Below are positions 8,231 through 15,593 of a stretch of 64,000 nt of DNA, piece by piece. The notes below the pieces were generated by a model. That model saw nothing but the letters and a program-made list of their open reading frames with translations. It did no database searches and was not told where the DNA came from. Positions within the stretch are counted from its first letter, which is position 1. Every line of letters starts with the position of its first letter. The DNA is from Curtobacterium sp. MCSS17_008 (lineage in GTDB: Bacteria > Actinomycetota > Actinomycetes > Actinomycetales > Microbacteriaceae), in the NCBI RefSeq assembly GCF_003234185.1, contig NZ_QKSM01000001.1, positions 124,001 through 188,000 of the forward strand. The letters run 5' to 3'. Position numbers and translations under genes: made by a program.

Positions 8231-9791
8231 CCTCATCCGGTCCACCAGTACGTGGTGGGCACAGTCCAGCAAGCACGCCCGCCGCACCGCCGTCGGCACG
8301 ACGGCCATCGTCCTCGTCCTCGGCCTCATCACCTGGACCGTTTGGGTGTCGCCCGCGGGTCCGGTGTCGACCGCGGTCCACTCCGCCCTCGGGGTCACCC
8401 CGCCGAAGGCGAAGCAGCCCAGCGCCGCCGAGCTGACCGCGAAGCTCGACGCCGCGCAGGAGACCATCTGGAAGCTCGAGGGCAAGCTCGACTCGTCGAG
8501 CGCCCAGGCCGGCTCGCGGGGCGAGGAGATCGCTCGGCTCAAGGCGCAGATCGCGTCGCTGCAGTCCGATCTGGGAGCGGCGAGGAGCGGCGGCGGGTCG
8601 TCCGCGGCGGACTCCGGTCCCGCGGCCGGAGCGTCCGGTTCCGGCGGCTCGGCCTCGGGAACGTCCTCCGGCGGTTCCGGGGGTTCGGCGTCCGGCGGAT
8701 CGGGGTCGACTGGCTCCGCAAACGGTTCGTCCGGCGACGCCGCTCCCGGCGGCACCGGGCCGAATACCGGCCCGTCGAAGGACCCGGTCGGCACTGAGCC
8801 GATCCGCACGCCCAGCAAGGCACAGATCCTCGGGCAGCAGTCCCGCTGGTACGGGCTCTACACGACGCAGTCCCCGTTCAACTGGGCCGAGTACGACCGT
8901 GTCTCGCAGGAGGTCGGTCGGGCCACGAACATGGTCGGCTACTTCCAGGGCTTCGACCAGGACTTCAACGCCAGCGCCGTCCAGCGGTCGTGGGCCAACG
9001 GCCGTCTGCCGATGATGACGTGGGAGACCGTCCCCGCGAAGACCGGGAACGACCAGCCCTACGTGGCGGGCTACACGAACCAGGACGTCGTCTCCGGGAA
9101 GTTCGACGACTACCTGGCGTCGTACGCCAAGGCGCTGAAGGCGAACGGGATGCCCGTCGTCATCCGCCTCGACCACGAGATGAACGGCCAGTGGTACAAC
9201 TGGTCCGAGGGGTCGAAGCAGCAGAACGCGCCGGGGTCGTACGTCGCGATGTGGCAGCACGTGCACGACGTCTTCCAGGCCAACGGGGCGAACGACTACG
9301 TCATCTGGAACTGGTCGCCGTCGCGCATCGACAAGCTCGGCAACCCGAAGTACCAGACGCTCGACTACCTACGGCAGTACTACCCGGGCGCCGACTACGT
9401 CGACTGGGTCGGCATGAGCGGGTACTACCGCACGGCCGCGGAGCAGCCCACGTTCCAGAACACGTTCGGCGCCACGCTCGCGCAGCTCCGGCAGGTGGCC
9501 CCGGGCAAGCACATCCTGCTCAACGAGATCGGTGCGACCGAGACCGGCGGCACCGTCTCGGACAGCCAGAAGTCGCAGTGGATCGACTCGCTCTTCGACG
9601 CCCTGGCCGATCCGACGAACCGTGACGTCATCGGCTTCGCGTACTTCAGCCAGGTGGCCACCACCATCGTCGACGGCGCCCGGACCACCAACGACTGGCG
9701 TCTCGACTCCCGTGCCGACAGCCTGGCGACCTTCGCCGAGGGCATCGCACGCAACGACACCGACTACGACCTGCAGGAGGTCCAGCAGTGA
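8223..9791 (+). CDS. Membrane-anchored glycoside hydrolase family 26-type protein
   Basis: A 522-aa surface protein: an N-terminal membrane anchor (residues ~22-45, TTAIVLVLGLITWTVWV), a coiled coil (ELTAKLDAAQ through IASLQSDLGA), a ~70-residue Gly/Ser linker, then a GH26 (beta-mannanase-like) TIM barrel. The barrel has RLDHEMNGQW carrying the likely acid/base Glu and LLNEIGATE carrying the likely nucleophile. The only in-frame start is TTG at 8223, inside the end of the synthase gene, with GGAGG at 8209-8213. This coupling implies it works on the polymer that the synthase makes, for release or length control. The real glycan is unknown. Confidence 0.85.
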   Translation: MSDLIRSTSTWWAQSSKHARRTAVGTTAIVLVLGLITWTVWVSPAGPVSTAVHSALGVTPPKAKQPSAAELTAKLDAAQETIWKLEGKLDSSSAQAGSRGEEIARLKAQIASLQSDLGAARSGGGSSAADSGPAAGASGSGGSASGTSSGGSGGSASGGSGSTGSANGSSGDAAPGGTGPNTGPSKDPVGTEPIRTPSKAQILGQQSRWYGLYTTQSPFNWAEYDRVSQEVGRATNMVGYFQGFDQDFNASAVQRSWANGRLPMMTWETVPAKTGNDQPYVAGYTNQDVVSGKFDDYLASYAKALKANGMPVVIRLDHEMNGQWYNWSEGSKQQNAPGSYVAMWQHVHDVFQANGANDYVIWNWSPSRIDKLGNPKYQTLDYLRQYYPGADYVDWVGMSGYYRTAAEQPTFQNTFGATLAQLRQVAPGKHILLNEIGATETGGTVSDSQKSQWIDSLFDALADPTNRDVIGFAYFSQVATTIVDGARTTNDWRLDSRADSLATFAEGIARNDTDYDLQEVQQ

Positions 9792-11215
9792 CCGCACCGA
9801 AGCAGTCGGCCGCAGCGGCCGACACCCGCCCCGCACCCGTCATCAGCGTCATCGGCACCGGCTACCTCGGCGCCACGCACGCGGCCGCGATGGCCGAGAT
9901 GGGCTTCGACACCATCGGCGTGGACGTCGACCCGGCGAAGCTCGCCGCGCTGTCCGCCGGCGAGGTGCCGTTCTACGAGCCCGGCCTGCCGGAGCTCATC
10001 ACGAAGCACGTCGCCACCGGCAAGCTGCGCTTCACCGCCGACCTCGCGGAGGCCGTGGCCGCGGCGGACGTCCACTTCGTGTGCGTCGGGACGCCGCAGA
10101 AGGCCGGCTCGCACGCCGCGGACCTCACCTTCGTCGAGGCCGCCACCCGCGGGGTCGCCGAGCACCTCACCCACCCCGGCCTGATCATCGGCAAGTCGAC
10201 CGTGCCGGTCGGAACCGCCGCGCGGCTGCGCGGCATCGTCCGCGAGTTCACCCCGATCGGGATCGACGCCGAACTCGTCTGGAACCCCGAGTTCCTCCGC
10301 GAGGGCAAGGCCGTCGACGACACCCTGCACCCGGACCGCCTGGTCTGGGGTGGAGCGTCCCCCGTGGCCGACGCCGTCATCCGCGAGGTCTACGCCGCAC
10401 CCATCGCCGAGGGCACGCTGGTCATCACCACCGACCTCGCGACCGCCGAGCTCGTCAAGGTGAGCGCCAACGCCTTCCTCGCCACGAAGATCTCGTTCAT
10501 CAACGCGATCTCCGAGATGTGCGCCATCACCGGTGCCGACGTCACCACGCTCGCCGACGCCCTCGGGCACGACGTGCGCATCGGGCGGAAGTTCCTGAAC
10601 GCCGGGCTCGGGTTCGGCGGGGGTTGCCTGCCGAAGGACATCCGGGCGCTCATGCACCGTGCGAACGAGATCGGGGCCGGTCGGGTCGTCGGGCTCATGC
10701 AGCAGGTCGACGAGATCAACATGGGGCAGCGCGAGCGGGTCATCGACATGACGATCGAGGCGCTCGGCGGGTCCGTGCTCAACCGCCGCGTGGCCGTGAT
10801 CGGTGCCGCCTTCAAGCCGCTCACGGACGACGTGCGCGACTCGCCCGCGCTCAACGTCGCCGCGGCGCTGCACCTCCGCGGGGCGCAGGTGACGCTGTGG
10901 GACCCGGAGGCGAACGAGACCGCACGACGGTCCTTCCCGACCCTGTCCTACGCGGCGACGAAGGAGGACGCGGTCGAGGGTGCCGACGTCGTGCTCGTCC
11001 TGACGGAGTGGGACGAGATCGTGCAGGCGTCGCCGGTGTCGCTCGGTGCGATCGTCGGCCGTCGCACCGTCATCGACGCCCGCAACTGCCTGCCGGTCGC
11101 CGACTGGGTCGAGGCGGGGTGGTCCGTCCGCTCCCTGGGACGGCCCACGCCGGTCACGGGTGCACCCGTGAGCGTGGCGGCGGGGACGAACGACGTGCTG
11201 GCCACGGCCCGGTAG
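9788..11215 (+). CDS. ugd: UDP-glucose 6-dehydrogenase
   Basis: Oxidises UDP-glucose to UDP-glucuronate with two NAD+. The 475-aa protein has an N-terminal Rossmann motif VIGTGYLGATHA, the LVWNPEFLREG block, the catalytic Cys at about residue 280 in FGGGCLPKDI, and a C-terminal UDP-binding domain with AFKPLTDDVRDSPA. The GTG start at 9788 overlaps the GH26 stop (GTGA), so translation is coupled. As third gene of the synthase-GH26 operon it probably supplies UDP-glucuronate to the GT2 synthase, the same partnership as hasA-hasB. A hairpin follows it. Confidence 0.94.
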   Translation: MTAPKQSAAAADTRPAPVISVIGTGYLGATHAAAMAEMGFDTIGVDVDPAKLAALSAGEVPFYEPGLPELITKHVATGKLRFTADLAEAVAAADVHFVCVGTPQKAGSHAADLTFVEAATRGVAEHLTHPGLIIGKSTVPVGTAARLRGIVREFTPIGIDAELVWNPEFLREGKAVDDTLHPDRLVWGGASPVADAVIREVYAAPIAEGTLVITTDLATAELVKVSANAFLATKISFINAISEMCAITGADVTTLADALGHDVRIGRKFLNAGLGFGGGCLPKDIRALMHRANEIGAGRVVGLMQQVDEINMGQRERVIDMTIEALGGSVLNRRVAVIGAAFKPLTDDVRDSPALNVAAALHLRGAQVTLWDPEANETARRSFPTLSYAATKEDAVEGADVVLVLTEWDEIVQASPVSLGAIVGRRTVIDARNCLPVADWVEAGWSVRSLGRPTPVTGAPVSVAAGTNDVLATAR

Positions 11216-11231
11216 TCCCACATCCCGCCGA

Positions 11232-11266
11232 GCGGGGTCCGTGCCGGGAGGCGGCACGGGCCCCGC
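11232..11266 (+). terminator. Hairpin terminator after ugd
   Basis: A 14-bp stem (GCGGGGTCCGTGCC with its complement at 11253-11266, one mismatch) and a 7-nt loop. There is no U-tract, as is usual for this genome's terminators. Confidence 0.6.
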
Positions 11267-11303
11267 TCCGTCGTGCGCGGAAGGAGCGTGCCGGCGCGAC
11301 CGA

Positions 11304-11348
11304 CTGGAGGCCCGGTACCGGCCCGCCGGACCGGCACCGGGCCTCCAG
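11304..11348. repeat. Dispersed GGAGGCnCG inverted repeat, copy 2
   Basis: 18-bp arms starting CTGGAGGCCCGG (11304-11321 and 11331-11348) with one mismatch. It sits between convergent ugd and glnA1. Confidence 0.75.
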
Positions 11349-11386
11349 ACCGTCACCACCACGGCGCGCACGCGCACCACACGCAG

Positions 11387-11420
11387 CAGGCCCCCGCACC
11401 GGAACCGGTGCGGGGGCCTG
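11387..11420 (-). terminator. Hairpin terminator of glnA1
   Basis: A perfect 16-bp stem (CAGGCCCCCGCACCGG) with a 2-nt AA tip, 15 bp past the glnA1 stop. Confidence 0.75.
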
Positions 11421-11435
11421 CGTGGTCAGCGGTGA

Positions 11436-12860
11436 TCAGACGCCGAAGTACAGCTCGTACTCGAACGGGTGCGGGCGCTGGGCCAGCGGGAGGATCTCGT
11501 TCTCGCGCTTGTAGTCGATCCAGGTCTGGATGAGGTCCTCGGTGAAGACGTTGCCCTTCGTGAGGAACTCGTGGTCCGCCTCGAGCGCGTCGAGGGCCTC
11601 GTCGAGGGAGCCCGGCACCTGCGGGATGCCCTTGGCCTCCTCCGGCGGGAGCTCGTAGAGGTCCTTGTCGACCGGCTCGTGCGGCTCGATGCGGTTCTGG
11701 ATGCCGTCGAGGCCCGCCATCAGCTGCGCGGCGAAGGCGAGGTACGGGTTGCCCGAGGCATCCGGCGCGCGGAACTCGATGCGCTTGGCCTTCGGGTTCG
11801 TGCCCGTGATCGGGATGCGGATCGCGGCGGAGCGGTTGCCGGCCGAGTAGACCAGGTTGACCGGTGCCTCGAAGCCCTTCACCAGACGGTGGTACGAGTT
11901 GATCGACGGGTTCGTGAAGGCGAGCAGCGCTGGAGCGTGCTTGAGGATGCCGCCGATGTACCAACGGGCGACGTCGGACAGACCGCCGTAGCCGTTCTCG
12001 TCGTAGAACAGCGGCTTGCCGTCGGACCAGAGCGACTGGTGCGTGTGCATGCCCGAGCCGTTGTCACCGAACAGCGGCTTCGGCATGAACGTGGCGACCT
12101 TGCCCCACTGGTCGGCCGTGTTCTTGACGATGTACTTGAACTTCAGGATGTCGTCCGCGGCGTGGACCATCGTGTCGAACTTGTAGTTGATCTCCTGCTG
12201 GCCGCCGGTGCCCACCTCGTGGTGCGAGCGCTCGAGCTCGAAGCCCGCCTCGATCAGCTTGAGGGTGATGTCGTCACGGAGGTCCGCCGTCTTGTCGACG
12301 GGGGAGACCGGGAAGTAGCCACCCTTGTACGGCGTCTTGTTGGCGAGGTTGCCGCCCTCTTCCTCGCGGCCGGTGTTCCAGGCGCCCTCTTCCGAGTCGA
12401 CCGAGTAGAACGACTTGTTCTGCGTGACCGAGTAGCGGACGTCGTCGAAGATGTAGAACTCGGCCTCCGGGGCGAAGAACGCGGTGTCCGCGATGCCCGT
12501 CGAGGCGAGGTACTTCTCCGCCTTCTTCGCCACCTGGCGCGGGTCGCGGCCGTAGATCTCGCCGTTCCGCGGGTTGTAGATGTCGAAGATCATGATCAGC
12601 GTGCGCTCGGCGCGGAACTGGTCGATGTAGGCCGTCGTCACGTCCGGGATGAGCTGCATGTCCGACTCGTGGATCGACGCGAAGCCGCGGATCGAGGAGC
12701 CGTCGAAGAGCTGTCCGACCGAGAAGAAGTCCTCGTCGACCGTCGACGCCGGGATGTTGAAGTGCTGCTGGACACCGGGCAGGTCCGTGAAGCGGATGTC
12801 GAGGAACTTGACGTCCGTGTCCTTGATGAAGGCGAGCACCTCGGAGGAATCGCTGAACAT
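11436..12860 (-). CDS. glnA1: Glutamine synthetase, type I (GlnA1, main assimilatory enzyme)
   Basis: Makes glutamine from glutamate, ammonia and ATP in a cytoplasmic dodecamer. 474 aa with GS-I signatures: [10 protein letters not shown] near 50, the [11 protein letters not shown] block near 130, [16 protein letters not shown] near 205, [16 protein letters not shown] near 265, and NRSAAIRIP. The regulatory Tyr lies in [13 protein letters not shown] near residue 400, so it is a substrate for GlnE. I start at the ATG at 12860, where AGGAG lies 8 nt upstream; the longer frame to 12911 is not needed. A two-repeat GlnR box (12937-12974) and a TAGCCT -10 lie upstream. It diverges from the RDD gene. 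Confidence 0.97.
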   Translation of the reverse strand: MFSDSSEVLAFIKDTDVKFLDIRFTDLPGVQQHFNIPASTVDEDFFSVGQLFDGSSIRGFASIHESDMQLIPDVTTAYIDQFRAERTLIMIFDIYNPRNGEIYGRDPRQVAKKAEKYLASTGIADTAFFAPEAEFYIFDDVRYSVTQNKSFYSVDSEEGAWNTGREEEGGNLANKTPYKGGYFPVSPVDKTADLRDDITLKLIEAGFELERSHHEVGTGGQQEINYKFDTMVHAADDILKFKYIVKNTADQWGKVATFMPKPLFGDNGSGMHTHQSLWSDGKPLFYDENGYGGLSDVARWYIGGILKHAPALLAFTNPSINSYHRLVKGFEAPVNLVYSAGNRSAAIRIPITGTNPKAKRIEFRAPDASGNPYLAFAAQLMAGLDGIQNRIEPHEPVDKDLYELPPEEAKGIPQVPGSLDEALDALEADHEFLTKGNVFTEDLIQTWIDYKRENEILPLAQRPHPFEYELYFGV

Positions 12861-12920
12861 GTGTGTCGATCTCCTGGGGGGTAGGTGAAGTCGGAGGTGC
12901 CGCAGGTGCACCCTCCGACG

Positions 12921-12926
12921 AGGCTA
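12921..12926 (-). promoter_or_regulatory. -10 hexamer of glnA1
   Basis: TAGCCT on the minus strand, exactly 10 bp downstream of the last GAAAC of the GlnR box. It would give a leader of roughly 55 nt that contains the AGGAG site. Confidence 0.55.
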
Positions 12927-12936
12927 TGCACACCGG

Positions 12937-12974
12937 GTTTCCCGGACATGACTGCATTGTTTCGTGCGTGTTAC
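12937..12974 (-). promoter_or_regulatory. GlnR box of glnA1
   Basis: Read on the minus strand: GTAAC-n6-GAAAC-n6-GTCAT-n6-GAAAC. This matches the actinobacterial GlnR consensus (gTnAC-n6-GAAAC repeated with a 22-bp period); only the third block departs slightly. It covers the region upstream of the glnA1 -10, as expected for activation under nitrogen limitation. Its distal half overlaps the expected -35 zone of the divergent RDD gene. Confidence 0.8.
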
Positions 12975-12989
12975 GTCGGCACGGTCGCC

Positions 12990-12995
12990 TACCCT
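12990..12995 (+). promoter_or_regulatory. -10 hexamer, likely leaderless promoter of the RDD gene
   Basis: TACCCT, 7 nt before the ATG at 13003. The -35 zone falls inside the GlnR box. Confidence 0.5.
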
Positions 12996-13002
12996 TGGAG
13001 CC

Positions 13003-13473
13003 ATGGCCCGCAGCACCACCCCGCCCTCCGCGTCCCCAGCACACCCCGGCGGCGAGCACCCGGACGGGTGGCCGGGCAAGGACCTGGGTCTGCCGGAAGC
13101 GGGGCCGCGGAGCGTCGGGCACATCGGACGACGTGTCGTCGCGCTCCTCATCGACGGCGTCCTCGCCGACCTCGTCGCGTTCGTCACCGGCGTGTGGTCG
13201 CCGCTCGCGGGGTCGGCCGACATCACCCACACGTGGATCCAGCTCGCGATCTTCGCGGCCCTGCAGATCCTGTTCATCTGCACGCTGTCCGGCTCGTTCG
13301 GGCACATCTGTGTCGGTCTGCGCGTCGTGCCGATCCGTGGCGGCTACGTCGGGGTGTGGCGGCCCGTGGTCCGCACCGTGCTGCTCTGCCTGGTGGTCCC
13401 GGCGCTGATCATCGACCGGGACAGCCGTGGTGCGCACGACCGCATCGCGGGGACGGTGCTCGTCCGGCGCTGA
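13003..13473 (+). CDS. RDD-family membrane protein
   Basis: A 156-aa membrane protein of unknown function. The RDD signature is seen as RRVVALLIDGVLADLV near residue 45, followed by a second membrane segment (LAIFAALQILFICTLSGSFG, then HICVGLRV) and a third near the C-terminus (VVRTVLLCLVVPALIIDRDS). The first ~35 residues are a Pro/Gly-rich cytoplasmic tail. It is transcribed divergently from glnA1, a neighbourhood conserved in actinobacteria. The ATG at 13003 is favoured over 12964 because of the -10 hexamer right before it. Confidence 0.85.
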   Translation: MARSTTPPSASPAHPGGEHPDGWPGKDLGLPEAGPRSVGHIGRRVVALLIDGVLADLVAFVTGVWSPLAGSADITHTWIQLAIFAALQILFICTLSGSFGHICVGLRVVPIRGGYVGVWRPVVRTVLLCLVVPALIIDRDSRGAHDRIAGTVLVRR

Positions 13474-13769
13474 CGCTGCCCGCGCCCCGCGCGCCCCGCG
13501 CTCCGCGTGCACGCGCGCCCCGGGTGCACGCGCGCCGCGTGCCCCGCGCTGCGCTGGGGACCGCGTCTGCCATCCATGGAGCAGAAGACGTCGAGCGGAC
13601 AGCCAGCACCCGACGGTTCCTGCACCACGGACGAGCGGGAGCGTCCTCGCCGAGCGGCGACACGGCTCCGCGAACGCGCCGGGGTGCCAGCGGAACAGCG
13701 TCGCCGCAGACGACGACGCCCCCGACCTGGCACGGTCGGGGGCGTCGGTGCGACGAGGGAGGGCGACGG
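13474..13769. other. GC-rich low-complexity spacer between convergent genes
   Basis: Between the RDD gene and the DUF4191 gene. The first ~90 bp are repetitive CGCGCCCCG/GTGCACGCGCG tracts; the rest shows no convincing coding region. The only structured element is the hairpin at 13714-13747. Confidence 0.5.
13714..13747 (-). terminator. Hairpin terminator of the DUF4191 gene
   Basis: A perfect 14-bp stem (CGACGCCCCCGACC) with loop TGGCAC, 22 bp beyond the DUF4191 stop. Confidence 0.7.
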
Positions 13770-14483
13770 TCAGCGCGGACGCCCGGCGCGAGCCCTCATC
13801 GGGTCCATGCCCTTCGGGATCGCCGAGGCCGGGCTGTGCGTCAGGGAGTCGAGACGGTTCGCGACCGCGAGGACCTCGTTGCGGTTGAGCGCCTTCTTGT
13901 ACTTGTTCATCGCGCGGGGGAGCCTGTGCAGCGTCACGCCGTCCTCGTCGTCGTCCACGTGCACCACGTGCACCGGGACGTTCGGGACGATGCGCTGGAC
14001 CTTCCGGCGTTCCTCGTCCACCTGGCGCTTGAGGTTGCCACGCTGACCCTCGGTGATGAGGACGACGCCCGGCGTGCCGACCGCGCGGTAGACCGCAGCC
14101 TGCGAACGCCCGTGCACCGCGACGGGCATCTCGCTGGAGCGCCACTGGCGGCGCAGCGAGTTCGACAGGACCGCACCGACGGCGCCTGGCTGCCCGGCGA
14201 TCTGCGAGTAGGCGGCACGCTCGGCGAGGCGACCGAGGACGATGAGGAACAGCAGTACGCCGAGCAGAACGCCGGCGAGGATCCACAGCGTGATCGCGAG
14301 CCAGTTCTGCCCGGGGAGCAGCAGCGCGAGCAGGACGCCAGCGACGACGGGGCCGACGAACGCCAGCAGGAACCACCAGACGGACTTCGGGTCGGCCCGA
14401 CGGGTCATGGTGAAGACCTGGTACATCTGCTTGAGACGACCCGGCTCCTTCGCCGTCAATGCTTGGGGAGTGCTGCGTGCCAT
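13770..14483 (-). CDS. DUF4191 membrane protein
   Basis: A 237-aa protein: a basic N-terminus (MARSTPQALTAKEPGRLKQM), two adjacent membrane helices at about residues 42-60 and 68-90 (FLLAFVGPVVAGVLLALLL and a second Leu-rich helix), then a ~145-residue cytoplasmic domain with GTPGVVLITEG and a conserved end of HSPASAIPKGMDPM. The family is restricted to actinobacteria, normally beside lipA and glnA, and has no assigned function. The ATG at 14483 has TATCCT 6 nt upstream and no ribosome binding site. It is not cotranscribed with glnA1: the RDD gene lies between them on the other strand. Confidence 0.88.
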   Translation of the reverse strand: MARSTPQALTAKEPGRLKQMYQVFTMTRRADPKSVWWFLLAFVGPVVAGVLLALLLPGQNWLAITLWILAGVLLGVLLFLIVLGRLAERAAYSQIAGQPGAVGAVLSNSLRRQWRSSEMPVAVHGRSQAAVYRAVGTPGVVLITEGQRGNLKRQVDEERRKVQRIVPNVPVHVVHVDDDEDGVTLHRLPRAMNKYKKALNRNEVLAVANRLDSLTHSPASAIPKGMDPMRARAGRPR

Positions 14484-14489
14484 GCGACC

Positions 14490-14495
14490 AGGATA
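14490..14495 (-). promoter_or_regulatory. -10 hexamer, likely leaderless promoter of the DUF4191 gene
   Basis: TATCCT on the minus strand, 6 nt before the ATG. Confidence 0.5.
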
Positions 14496-14610
14496 CGGCC
14501 TCGGCTCCCGGTCGCGGACCGTCGTCGGCCAGGCTGTGGGCGAACGCCGCTGTCCACAGGTCTGGTTCGACGGACGGGAGGCCCGACCCGCCTCCGCCAC
14601 GCTCGTCACC

Positions 14611-15507
14611 ATGACGACGGCGGAACGACGCGAGCGGTGGTGCGGGGCGCTGGACCCCTCCGCCTTCGCGCGGTGGGTGGCGGACCGGTCGGCGGGGTGC
14701 GGCGCGCACCTCGTGCCGGTGGTCCGTGTCGGCCGGTGTCCGGACGGGCACCTGGCAGCCGAGGTCCTGCGGCCGGCGGTGCGGCCCCTCGGCGAGGCCC
14801 TCGACGTCCTCGGCGCCCCGACCGAGGGCGTCGCCGTCACCCTGACCGTGCCGCTCCTGCAGGTCGCCGTCCGAGCGCGCGCCGGTGCGGTCGAGGTCGG
14901 CACGGTCCCGCAGGACGGGGTCGGGGTCGACGAGTCCGGTGCCGTGCTGGTCGCTGACGTGCCGCCCGGCGCCGTCCCGATCCACGCTGACGGCGCCTGC
15001 GCCGCAGACCTCCCGCGTCAGGACACCTGCGCGACGGGTCCCCGCTCCGATCGCACCTGCACGGAACCCGGCCGACAGCCGGTGCGGGCGCCGCTGCGTG
15101 ATGACCCGGACGGGCCACGGCAGCTCGTCCTGGCGGCCCGGATGGTGTGGGACCGGGTCGACGCTCGAGCACCGGCACGGCGAGCCCTCGACCCGGTGCT
15201 CGACGCCGCGAAGGACGGCGACGCGGCCCTGGTGGCCGAGGCGCTCGACCTCGTCACGGCGGCGGCACCACCCCGGCCGGTGCGCTGGACCCGTCCGGTG
15301 TCGGACCTGTTCGACGGACGTCCGGCCGGACTGCCACCCCGCGATCCCGCTCCCGGTGACGTCGGCGTCCTGCTCGTGCGCTCGGTGCGCGACGTCGTCG
15401 AGCGGGGCATCCCGCTGGGAGCCGCACGTCGGCTGCCGCTCCGGCACGCGGTGGTCGGGGTGGTCCTGGCCGGCGGACTCGCGACGGCGGCGACGAGCGT
15501 CCTCTGA
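14611..15507 (+). CDS. Unknown protein with a C-terminal membrane anchor
   Basis: A 298-aa protein that I do not recognise. Its N-terminus (MTTAERRERWCGALDPSAFA) and middle are Ala/Asp/Val-rich with no catalytic motif that I can name. Five cysteines fall in the first half, several of them in a variable Arg-rich stretch. The last ~20 residues (AVVGVVLAGGLATAATSVL) form a single membrane helix, so it may be a tail-anchored membrane protein. The frame is open further upstream; the ATG at 14611 is chosen as the first with compositionally normal protein after it, and no clear ribosome binding site supports it. It occupies the place where related genomes usually carry lipB-lipA. A strong hairpin follows. 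Confidence 0.6.
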   Translation: MTTAERRERWCGALDPSAFARWVADRSAGCGAHLVPVVRVGRCPDGHLAAEVLRPAVRPLGEALDVLGAPTEGVAVTLTVPLLQVAVRARAGAVEVGTVPQDGVGVDESGAVLVADVPPGAVPIHADGACAADLPRQDTCATGPRSDRTCTEPGRQPVRAPLRDDPDGPRQLVLAARMVWDRVDARAPARRALDPVLDAAKDGDAALVAEALDLVTAAAPPRPVRWTRPVSDLFDGRPAGLPPRDPAPGDVGVLLVRSVRDVVERGIPLGAARRLPLRHAVVGVVLAGGLATAATSVL

Positions 15508-15533
15508 CCGCCACCCGGTGCAGCGCCGGAACG

Positions 15534-15574
15534 CCGGACGGCCCCGGTCCCTGTGCGGGACCGGGGCCGTCCGG
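15534..15574. terminator. Bidirectional hairpin terminator between the 298-aa gene and sucB
   Basis: A perfect 18-bp stem beginning CCGGACGGCCCCGG with loop TGTGC, between convergent genes. It can serve both strands. Confidence 0.75.
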
Positions 15575-15593
15575 TGTGGAGCGGACCGTCGGC

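Noticed and set aside
13474-13570. Possible tandem repeat array in the GC-rich spacer after the RDD gene
   Set aside because: The CGCGCCCCG/GTGCACGCGCG runs are irregular and look like low-complexity GC drift, with no constant unit.
12274-15447. 1057-aa minus-strand frame across glnA1, RDD, DUF4191 and the 298-aa gene
   Set aside because: It crosses several well-supported genes in other frames and shows no protein-like pattern.
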